NCBI GenBank assembly: GCA_016929985.1
Contig: JAFGIH010000865.1
Coordinates: 1 to 17,250 of the forward strand
Reading direction: 5' to 3'
Length of the DNA stretch: 17,250 nucleotides
Origin: Thermoleophilia bacterium
GTDB lineage: Bacteria > Actinomycetota > Thermoleophilia > RBG-16-64-13
Part shown: in pieces, positions 7,382 to 13,540 of the stretch
Layout: each line of letters begins with the position of its first letter
Position numbering within the stretch: the first letter of the stretch is position 1
Notes under the pieces: generated by a model
Databases searched by the model: none
What the model saw: only the letters and a program-made list of their open reading frames with translations
What the model was told of the DNA's origin: nothing
Program-made: the position numbers and the translations under genes

Positions 7382-8497
7382 CTAGATCGCTGTGAGGTCG
7401 ACCTCGTCGTAGGGCAGGCCCAGGCTGGCCGCCACCGGTTTGCAGGCCAGCTTGCCCTCGGCCACGTTCAGGCCCTTCGCAAGAGCCGGGTCTGCCCTCA
7501 TGGCCTCCCTGTAGCCCAGGTTGGCCAGCTTGGAGACATAGGGGAAGGTCGCGTTTGTGAGTGCGAACGTGGATGTGCGGGCCACACTGCCCGGCATGTT
7601 GGCCACGCAGAACAGCTTCACTCCGTCTATGTCGATGATCGGGTTCTCATGTGTGGTCGGGACTGCGCCCTCGACGCAGCCGCCTTGGTCTATGGCCACG
7701 TCCACGATCACCGACCCCTTCTTCATCTGAGAGATCATCGACTTCGTGACGACCTTCGGCGCCCGGGCGCCGGGAATCAGCAGCCCACCGATGACGAGGT
7801 CGGCGTCCTTGACGGCGTCCTCCAGCGTGTACTCGTTGGACGCCAGCACCGTCAGTCTGCCCCCGAGCACATCCGCCAGATAGCGCAACCGGTCGAGGTT
7901 GATGTCGAGAATGGTCACATTCGCACCGAATCCCAGAGCGACCTTGGCCGCATTGGTGCCCACGGTCCCACCCCCGACGACCACCACGTTGGCGGGAGGA
8001 GTGCCGGGTACGCCCGCAAGGAGCATCCCGCTGCCTCCGTTCTCCTTCTGCAGCCAGTGGGCTCCCACCTGGATGGAGAACTTGCCCGCCACCTCGCTCA
8101 TGGGCGTGAGCAACGGGAGCGAACCGTTCTCCAACTGGACGGTCTCATAGGCGATCCCGATGATCCCGCAGCCGAGCAGGGCTTTCGTAAGCCCCGGAGC
8201 TGGGGCCAGATGGAGATAGGTGAAGAGCATTTGGCCTTCGCGCAACAGAGAATGCTCTTCGGGCAGCGGCTCCTTCACCTTGACGATCATGTCAGCCTCG
8301 GCGAAGACCGTTTCTGCAAACGGGCTGACGACGGCCCCTGCCTGCGCGTAGTCCTCATCCGAGATACCGGAGCCGACACCGGCGGAGGTCTCCACCAGGA
8401 CCTTGTGGCCGTCGCGAACCAGGCTCTTCACGCCGGCGGGCACCATGGCCACACGGTACTCGTGGTTCTTGACTTCCTTGGGAACCCCGATGATCAT
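7382..8497 (-). CDS. ald: Alanine dehydrogenase
   Basis: This enzyme interconverts L-alanine and pyruvate plus ammonia with NAD(H), in the cytoplasm. It is 371 residues, the usual length. The residues expected from the Mycobacterium tuberculosis enzyme fall at matching numbers: Arg15, Lys75 in KVKEP, His96 in YLHLA and Asp270 in VDVAIDQGG. The NAD-binding loop is GGGTVGTNAAK at 175-185. The motif MPGSVARTSTFALTN (301-315) is also present. GGAGG lies about 7 bases before the ATG. It follows uvrB by 72 bases and may have its own promoter or be read through from it. It converges on the mgtC-like gene, with the large inverted repeat between them. A role in alanine catabolism or in regenerating NAD under low oxygen fits the family; direction cannot be read here. 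Confidence 0.97.
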   Translation of the reverse strand: MIIGVPKEVKNHEYRVAMVPAGVKSLVRDGHKVLVETSAGVGSGISDEDYAQAGAVVSPFAETVFAEADMIVKVKEPLPEEHSLLREGQMLFTYLHLAPAPGLTKALLGCGIIGIAYETVQLENGSLPLLTPMSEVAGKFSIQVGAHWLQKENGGSGMLLAGVPGTPPANVVVVGGGTVGTNAAKVALGFGANVTILDINLDRLRYLADVLGGRLTVLASNEYTLEDAVKDADLVIGGLLIPGARAPKVVTKSMISQMKKGSVIVDVAIDQGGCVEGAVPTTHENPIIDIDGVKLFCVANMPGSVARTSTFALTNATFPYVSKLANLGYREAMRADPALAKGLNVAEGKLACKPVAASLGLPYDEVDLTAI

Positions 8498-8563
8498 CCC
8501 GCCCCTCCGATCTCGCGCAGCGCAGGCTCGCGTCCGGCATCTCTGTTCCTGGACCGACGTCCC

Positions 8564-8569
8564 ACTATA
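8564..8569 (-). promoter_or_regulatory. Possible -10 element for ald
   Basis: TATAGT, a 5 of 6 match to the -10 consensus, lies immediately after the uvrB stop codon and about 70 bases before the ald ATG. No good -35 is present at 16-18 bases upstream, which would be inside uvrB. Confidence 0.3.
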
Positions 8570-10576
8570 CTACGGGTGGTCCCGACCCCGCACACGGGCC
8601 AGCTCGCGGGCCAGATCCTTGATCTCGTCGCGCAGTTTGGCCGCGTATTCGAAACGCAGCTCTTCGGCGGCCGCGAACATCTCCTCTTCCAAAGTGGCCA
8701 TGAGCCGTTCCAACTCCTCCGCCGACATCTCCTCACCCCGCTCGGTCTTCCGCCGCTCCTTGTAGGGCACGCTGCCGCTGATGCCCAAGAGTTCGGCGAT
8801 GTCGGAGACTCCTTTGACGATAGTGCGCGGCTCTATGCCATGCTCCTCGTTGAAGGCGACCTGAGCCGTGCGGCGGCGGTTGGTCTCGGAGATGGCCCGC
8901 TCCATGGCCACGGTGCGCTTGTCGGCGTACATAATGACCGTACCCTCCACGTTCCGAGCCGCCCGCCCGATGGTCTGGATGAGGGCCGTCTCGCCTCTCA
9001 AGAAGCCCTCCTTGTCGGCATCGAGGATGGCCACGAGGGTCACCTCGGGCAGATCGAGACCCTCACGGAGGAGGTTGATCCCCACGAGCACGTCCACTTC
9101 GCCTAGGCGCAGCTCGCGCACCACCTTGATCCGCTCGATGGTGTCGACCTCCGAATGCAGATACCGCACCCGGAAACCCATCTCGAGAAGGTAGTCGGTG
9201 AGATCCTCAGCCATCTTCTTGGTGAGCGTGGTGACCAGAGCCCGCTGTCCCTTGTCCACCCGCACCCGTATCTCGTTCATGAGATCGTCGATCTGGTGGC
9301 GGGTGGGCCTGACCTCGACCGCGGGATCGATGAGGCCGGTGGGGCGCACCAGCTGCTCGACCACCTGGCTCGACACGGAGGTCTCCCACTCTCCTGGGGT
9401 GGCCGAGACGAACACTATCTGAGGCACGCGTGTGATGAACTCCTCGAACCGCAGGGGCCGGTTGTCCATGGCCGAAGGCAGACGAAAGCCGTGTTCCACC
9501 AGCATGGTCTTGCGGCTGCGGTCGCCCTCATACATGCCATGGATCTGGGGCACGGTCATGTGCGACTCGTCGATGAAGACCAGGAAGTCCTCGGGGAAGA
9601 AGTCCAGCAAGGTGTAGGGCGGCTCCCCCGGCTTCCGGCCCGACAGGATGCGGGAGTAGTTCTCGATGCCGTTGCAGTAGCCCAACTCGCGTAGCATCTC
9701 CATGTCGTACTGAGTGCGCTGGCGCAGCCGGAAGGCCTCCAACTGTTTGCCCTGAGACTCCAACTCGGCCACCCGCCCCTCTAGTTCGGCCGCGATCTCC
9801 TGCACCGACCGCTCGATGGCGTCGTCGGCGGTCACGAAGTGGGTGGCCGGATAGATGGCCACCGCGGGCAGATGGTCGACGATCTCCTGCGTGAGCACGT
9901 CGACCTTGACGATCTCCTCCACCTGGTCGCCCCACAGGCTCACCCGCACTGCATAGTCGTCGTAGGCGGGCCAGACCTCGAAACTATCGCCGCGCACCCG
10001 GAACTTGCCGCGCGCGAAGCCTATGTCGTTCCGCTCGTAGTGGATCTTGACCAGCTTGGCGAACACCTCGTCGCGGCTGATGTCGTCACCCTGCTTCAGC
10101 AGCACCACCTGCCCCAGGTACTCCTGCGGCGAGCCGAGACCGTAGATGCACGAGACCGAGGCCACGATGACCACATCTCTGCGCATCAGCAGGTTCGAGG
10201 TGGCCGCGTGCCGCAGGCGATCGATCTCTTGGTTGATGGACGAGTCTTTCTCGATGTAGGTATCGGTGGCCGGGAGATAGGCCTCGGGCTGATAGTAGTC
10301 GTAGTACGAGACGAAGTACTCCACCGCGTTGTTCGGAAGGAACTCGCGGAACTCGTTGCAGAGCTGGGCGGCAAGGGTCTTGTTGGGAGCCATCACCAGC
10401 GCCGGTCTGCCCGCTTGCGCAATGACATTGGCCATGGTGAAGGTCTTGCCCGAGCCGGTGACTCCCAGAAGCGTCTGGTAGCGGTCTCCGCGTTCGATCC
10501 CCTCTACGAGCCGCACGACCGCCTGGGGCTGGTCACCCTGTAGCTGGTAGTCGGCCTGCAGTTCGAAGTCACTCAC
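8570..10576 (-). CDS. uvrB: Excinuclease ABC subunit B
   Basis: UvrB is the damage-verifying helicase-like subunit of nucleotide excision repair; it is loaded by UvrA and recruits UvrC. It has 668 residues. The Walker A motif is GVTGSGKT at 38-45, the DEAD-like box is DESH at 336-339, and SATPGEWE is at 391-398. The damage-probing beta-hairpin region [20 protein letters not shown] spans 91-110. Helicase motifs V and VI lie at about 496-541 ([22 protein letters not shown]). The UVR domain that binds UvrC is at about 620-660. The start codon is GTG, and its G is the last base of the upstream slt stop codon TAG. AGGAAG lies about 5 bases before. This one-base overlap implies translational coupling with slt. 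Confidence 0.98.
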   Translation of the reverse strand: MSDFELQADYQLQGDQPQAVVRLVEGIERGDRYQTLLGVTGSGKTFTMANVIAQAGRPALVMAPNKTLAAQLCNEFREFLPNNAVEYFVSYYDYYQPEAYLPATDTYIEKDSSINQEIDRLRHAATSNLLMRRDVVIVASVSCIYGLGSPQEYLGQVVLLKQGDDISRDEVFAKLVKIHYERNDIGFARGKFRVRGDSFEVWPAYDDYAVRVSLWGDQVEEIVKVDVLTQEIVDHLPAVAIYPATHFVTADDAIERSVQEIAAELEGRVAELESQGKQLEAFRLRQRTQYDMEMLRELGYCNGIENYSRILSGRKPGEPPYTLLDFFPEDFLVFIDESHMTVPQIHGMYEGDRSRKTMLVEHGFRLPSAMDNRPLRFEEFITRVPQIVFVSATPGEWETSVSSQVVEQLVRPTGLIDPAVEVRPTRHQIDDLMNEIRVRVDKGQRALVTTLTKKMAEDLTDYLLEMGFRVRYLHSEVDTIERIKVVRELRLGEVDVLVGINLLREGLDLPEVTLVAILDADKEGFLRGETALIQTIGRAARNVEGTVIMYADKRTVAMERAISETNRRRTAQVAFNEEHGIEPRTIVKGVSDIAELLGISGSVPYKERRKTERGEEMSAEELERLMATLEEEMFAAAEELRFEYAAKLRDEIKDLARELARVRGRDHP

Positions 10577-11241
10577 TAATCTTCCTGCGGAGAGAAGGTG
10601 TCAGGATGAGTGCGCGCGTAGACGCCTCGGTAGTGCACCACCTTCTCGACGAACTTGCGGGTCTCTTCGTACCGGATGTCGCTGAGGCTGAACTGCTCAG
10701 CGCCACCCACTGCCGCCACCCACTCGGAGACGGCCCCTTGCCCGGCGTTGTAGGCAGCCAGGGCAAGCATGGTGTCGCGATTGAAGTAGTCCAGGAGGTA
10801 GCTCAGGTAGCAGGACCCCAGTTGTATGCTGTCGGAGGGGTTGGTCAAGTCCGGGTTCCTGACGCCCTCCCAGCTGCGGAGCCGGGTGATCCACTCGGCC
10901 GTGTCGGGCATCAGCTGCATGATTCCTACCGCGCCCGCGGAGGAGACGGCCTTCGGATCGTAGCCGCTCTCGGTCTTGGCTACGGCGGCGACCAGATAGG
11001 GATCGAGGCCGTAGACTTCGGCCGCCGCACCGATCTCGTCCGGGTACTGGATGGCGAACAACCTGTCCGATACAACCGGCACGATCGTGCGGCCGGTGAC
11101 GATCAACGCCGCCACGATCGCGATGGCTATGAGTATGGCCCCATAGACCACCAGACGCACGAGCCGCTGTCTGCGGGCCCGCCGGTTGAGACTCTCCGAT
11201 GTCGAGCGTTGGGGTCCCCGCTGTCCCGTCGCTGCAGTCAC
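10576..11241 (-). CDS. Membrane-anchored lytic transglycosylase (SLT domain)
   Basis: This enzyme is expected to cleave peptidoglycan glycan strands, forming 1,6-anhydro ends, outside the cytoplasmic membrane. It has 221 residues. A basic, Arg-rich cytoplasmic N-terminus (1-30) is followed by one membrane segment at about 28-49 that is not followed by a signal-peptidase site. The SLT domain covers about 70-190. Catalytic Glu91 lies in [20 protein letters not shown], followed by [10 protein letters not shown] (106-115) and the AYNAGQGAV motif. It starts with GTG, overlapping the coaE stop codon by 4 bases (GTGA), with AAGGAGG about 5 bases upstream. It is coupled at both ends, to coaE and to uvrB. 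A lytic transglycosylase gene beside coaE is known in several Firmicutes; M. tuberculosis lacks it at this position. Confidence 0.93.
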   Translation of the reverse strand: MTAATGQRGPQRSTSESLNRRARRQRLVRLVVYGAILIAIAIVAALIVTGRTIVPVVSDRLFAIQYPDEIGAAAEVYGLDPYLVAAVAKTESGYDPKAVSSAGAVGIMQLMPDTAEWITRLRSWEGVRNPDLTNPSDSIQLGSCYLSYLLDYFNRDTMLALAAYNAGQGAVSEWVAAVGGAEQFSLSDIRYEETRKFVEKVVHYRGVYARTHPDTFSPQED

Positions 11242-11855
11242 TCTTCCTCCTTGAGCAATGATACGGCCCGCTCATGTGCGGACCGGACGAATCCTCGCAG
11301 GTCGTCCAGACTCCCATCATTGAAGAATACGAGGTCGCTCCCCTCCACCCTCCGTTTGCTGGAGGCCTGCAGTCGTTCGAACTCGGTGAACTGCTCGAGA
11401 TCGAACTGCTGCACCGACCGGCGGCGGCGTATCTCGGGACCCGCCTCCACCGTCACGATCAGGTCGAATAGGGCCTCGAATCCGGCTTCGAACAGAAGCG
11501 GCACCTCACACACTACAACCGAACCGTCCGGCGCTGCGTTCATGCGGCGCGCGATCTCCTCGGCGACGAGCGGGTGGGTCAGCTTCTCCAGCCAGCGTAG
11601 CTCGCGCTTCCGCCCCCGGACCGCCTCGGCCAACCGGCTTCTGTCCACGTGGTTGTACGAGTCAACAACGCCGGGGCCGAACCGCTCCGTGATGAGCGCC
11701 ACTACGCCGGGTTGCTTGTAGAGCTCGTGGACCAACGCATCGGCCGACATGGTCACCGCGCCCATCTCACTGAAAAGGGCAAGCGCGGTACTCTTGCCTG
11801 CGCCGATACCCCCGGTCAGGCCTACAGCCACGATATCGAGTCGCTTCTGGCTCAC
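11238..11855 (-). CDS. coaE: Dephospho-CoA kinase
   Basis: CoaE carries out the last step of coenzyme A synthesis, phosphorylating the ribose 3'-hydroxyl of dephospho-CoA with ATP. It has 205 residues, normal for the family. The P-loop GGIGAGKS is at 15-22, Asp39 lies in MSADALVHEL, and the LID-proximal motif CEVPLLFEAGFE is present. The frame is open well into rpsA, but the GTG at 11855 with GGAG 6 bases upstream gives the family N-terminus. Its ribosome binding site starts directly after the T tract of the rpsA terminator, so no separate promoter fits between them. It overlaps slt by 4 bases. Confidence 0.95.
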   Translation of the reverse strand: MSQKRLDIVAVGLTGGIGAGKSTALALFSEMGAVTMSADALVHELYKQPGVVALITERFGPGVVDSYNHVDRSRLAEAVRGRKRELRWLEKLTHPLVAEEIARRMNAAPDGSVVVCEVPLLFEAGFEALFDLIVTVEAGPEIRRRRSVQQFDLEQFTEFERLQASSKRRVEGSDLVFFNDGSLDDLRGFVRSAHERAVSLLKEEE

Positions 11856-11864
11856 TCGGTCTCC

Positions 11865-11895
11865 AAAAAAACGGGGAGCGCCCGTGGGCGCTCCC
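11865..11895 (-). terminator. Intrinsic terminator of rpsA
   Basis: On the minus strand GGGAGCGCC and GGCGCTCCC form a 9-bp stem with loop CACG (11874-11895). CG and then seven T (11865-11871) follow. It begins 30 bases after the rpsA stop codon. It is the only textbook rho-independent terminator I see in the window. Confidence 0.9.
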
Positions 11896-11925
11896 GTATC
11901 ATGGCATATCGTCGGTAGATCAGTC

Positions 11926-13380
11926 CTACGCGTCGACCTCTTCGCCTGACTCCGCAGCCTCAGCCGCGGCCTCCACGGCGGGCTTCTCCTCGGGATCCGC
12001 AACCCCGACCGGCTCCGCTGCCTCGGCCACAGTCTCAGCCTCATCGGCGACAGTTTCAGCCTCGTCAACCGCAGCTTCGGCCTCGTCAGTCACCGCTTCA
12101 GCCTCGTCGGCCGTAGCTCCAGTCTCCTCGGCGACTTGTTCGGCGGCCGCCTCAGCCGGCTGGGTTTCATCGCCGTCTTCGGCGAGCTCGCCCTCGTACT
12201 CCTCGCCCTCTTCGGCCAGTGCGTCCTCATGGATGCGGTATTCCGGTTCCAGGCGCTTCAAGCTCAGCGACAGGCGACGCCGCTCGGGGTCGATCTCGAT
12301 GATCTTGACGTTGACCTCTTGGCCCGGCCGTACGATCTCGGAGGGATCCTCCACGTGGTGCTGGGCCAACTCGGAGATGTGGATGAGACCTTCCACACCC
12401 TCTTCGATCTCGACGAAGGCTCCAAACGAGACCAGCTTCGTGACCTGCCCGTGCACGATCTCGTTGACCTGACGATTCTCGAACACCTGCTGCCAAGGAT
12501 CTTTCTGGGTCTGCTTGAGACCCAGCGAGATGCGCTGCCGGTCGCGGTCGATGTCGAGCACCCGGACTTCCACCTTCTGCCCGATGGTCAGAACCTCGGA
12601 CGGGTGGTTGACGTGGCTCCAGGAGAGCTCTGAGATGTGGATGAGGCCATCGATGCCCTCGAGGTCGACGAACGCGCCGAAATCGACGATGTTCGAGATG
12701 ATACCGGTCACGAGGTCGCCCACATTCATCCGGTCGAGGATCTGCTCGCGTGCGCCCCGCCGCTCCTCTTCTAGAACAGCGCGACGGCTGAGCACGACGT
12801 TGTTGCGGAAGCGGTTCAGTTCGATGACCCGGCATTCGAGCGACTGGCCCAGGAACTCGTCGAGCTCGGCCACCCTGCGGATGTCGACCAGGGAGGCCGG
12901 GAGGAACCCGCGCACCCCGAGGTCGAGGATAAGGCCGCCCTTGACCACTTCTATCACGTTACCCGACACCGGAGTGCCCTCTTCGGCCGCCTTCTCGATG
13001 CGCTGCCACGCCCGTTCGAAGCGGGCGCGCTTGCGCGAGAGGATGAGTCTGCCGTCGGCGTCTTCCTTCGTGAGCACCAGCGCGTCGACGACGTCGCCGA
13101 CCGACACTTCTTCAGAGGGATCCACGGACTTTCTGATCGACAACTCGTTGGCGGGGACTACCCCTTCACTTTTGTAGCCTATGTCGACAAGCACCTCGTC
13201 CTTGTCGACCCTCACAACAGTGCCGGTGACGATGTCCCCTTCTTCGAACGTCATGATCGTGGCGTCGTAGTTGGGAATCATCTTCCCGTCTACTTCGATC
13301 ATTAGCTCTTGTCCGCCCTGCAGCTTCTCTTCGCTATCGTCGGTGGGCGTTACGTTGTCGTCGATCTGTTGGTCTGACAT
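11926..13380 (-). CDS. rpsA: 30S ribosomal protein S1
   Basis: S1 binds mRNA and helps load it on the 30S subunit. It has 484 residues. Four S1 RNA-binding domains lie at about 47-118, 135-200, 219-288 and 306-375, as in actinobacterial S1 and fewer than the six of Escherichia coli. Domains 3 and 4 show the strongest consensus (GAFVDLEGIDGLIHISELSW; GAFVEIEEGVEGLIHISELA). Residues 384-484 are an acidic Glu/Ala-rich tail with 7-residue repeats. An in-frame ATG at 13440 exists, but the added 20 residues are basic, lack family character and encode the leader hairpin. ATG 13380 is therefore preferred, although its AAGGA is about 12 bases away and partly buried in a stem. Confidence 0.95.
   Translation of the reverse strand: MSDQQIDDNVTPTDDSEEKLQGGQELMIEVDGKMIPNYDATIMTFEEGDIVTGTVVRVDKDEVLVDIGYKSEGVVPANELSIRKSVDPSEEVSVGDVVDALVLTKEDADGRLILSRKRARFERAWQRIEKAAEEGTPVSGNVIEVVKGGLILDLGVRGFLPASLVDIRRVAELDEFLGQSLECRVIELNRFRNNVVLSRRAVLEEERRGAREQILDRMNVGDLVTGIISNIVDFGAFVDLEGIDGLIHISELSWSHVNHPSEVLTIGQKVEVRVLDIDRDRQRISLGLKQTQKDPWQQVFENRQVNEIVHGQVTKLVSFGAFVEIEEGVEGLIHISELAQHHVEDPSEIVRPGQEVNVKIIEIDPERRRLSLSLKRLEPEYRIHEDALAEEGEEYEGELAEDGDETQPAEAAAEQVAEETGATADEAEAVTDEAEAAVDEAETVADEAETVAEAAEPVGVADPEEKPAVEAAAEAAESGEEVDA
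12020..12121 (-). repeat. 21-base tandem repeat in the S1 acidic tail
   Basis: Four 21-base copies (12038-12058, 12059-12079, 12080-12100, 12101-12121) and one 18-base copy (12020-12037) each begin GCCTCG or GCCTCA on the plus strand. They encode 7-residue units of the type ADEAEAV/VDEAETV. The 18-base copy lacks one codon. The regular 7-residue period with Ala spacing could form a helical or coiled-coil tail. Confidence 0.85.
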
Positions 13381-13391
13381 GTAGGTTCTGT

Positions 13392-13438
13392 TTCCTTCCC
13401 GAAGGAATGCATAATCGAGCCGCAACCTCTCGCGGCTC
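13392..13438 (-). promoter_or_regulatory. Two-hairpin rpsA mRNA leader covering the ribosome binding site
   Basis: The first hairpin pairs GAGCCGC with GCGGCTC (13432-13438 with 13417-13423; 7-bp stem, 8-base loop), at the predicted 5' end of the mRNA. The second pairs TTCCTT with AAGGAA (13402-13407 with 13392-13397) around CGGG. It buries the AAGGA that would serve as Shine-Dalgarno for the ATG at 13380. A competing form, UUCC-UUCG-GGAA, would use a stable UUCG tetraloop. Regulation of S1 translation through this leader is inference. Confidence 0.55.
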
Positions 13439-13448
13439 ATGTGCCGGT

Positions 13449-13476
13449 AGTATACCTACGCACCAGGGAAAAGCAA
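13449..13476 (-). promoter_or_regulatory. Probable promoter of rpsA
   Basis: TATACT (13449-13454, 5 of 6 consensus) is preceded after 16 bases by TTGCTT (13471-13476, TTG conserved). Transcription would start near 13442, giving a leader of about 60 bases before the ATG at 13380. The 160-base gap between polA and rpsA otherwise shows no clear polA terminator. Confidence 0.55.
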
Positions 13477-13540
13477 ACGTCGCATGGGCCGGCCGCGGCA
13501 CGCCCGGCTTCGACCTTCCCCCCAGGTCACCCAGCCCTGC

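Noticed and set aside
7250..9106. A long plus-strand open frame of 618 codons opposite ald and uvrB
   Set aside because: It has no recognisable domain, is rich in His/Arg/Asp, and lies antisense to two clear genes. High-GC codon use on the other strand explains it. The same applies to frames at 1902-2888, 3594-4253, 9839-10543 and 15410-16375 on the plus strand.
11856..12068. N-terminal extension of CoaE into rpsA
   Set aside because: It would pass through the rpsA terminator and the acidic tail in another frame and has no family similarity. GTG 11855 has a good ribosome binding site.
13381..13440. Leaderless rpsA translation from the ATG at 13440
   Set aside because: The promoter position would allow it, but the extra 20 residues do not resemble an S1 N-terminus and coincide with a hairpin. 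It is not fully excluded.
13481..13540. Terminator for polA
   Set aside because: Only short GC-rich pairings around 13485-13510 are visible and no stem is directly followed by a T tract, so I do not call one.
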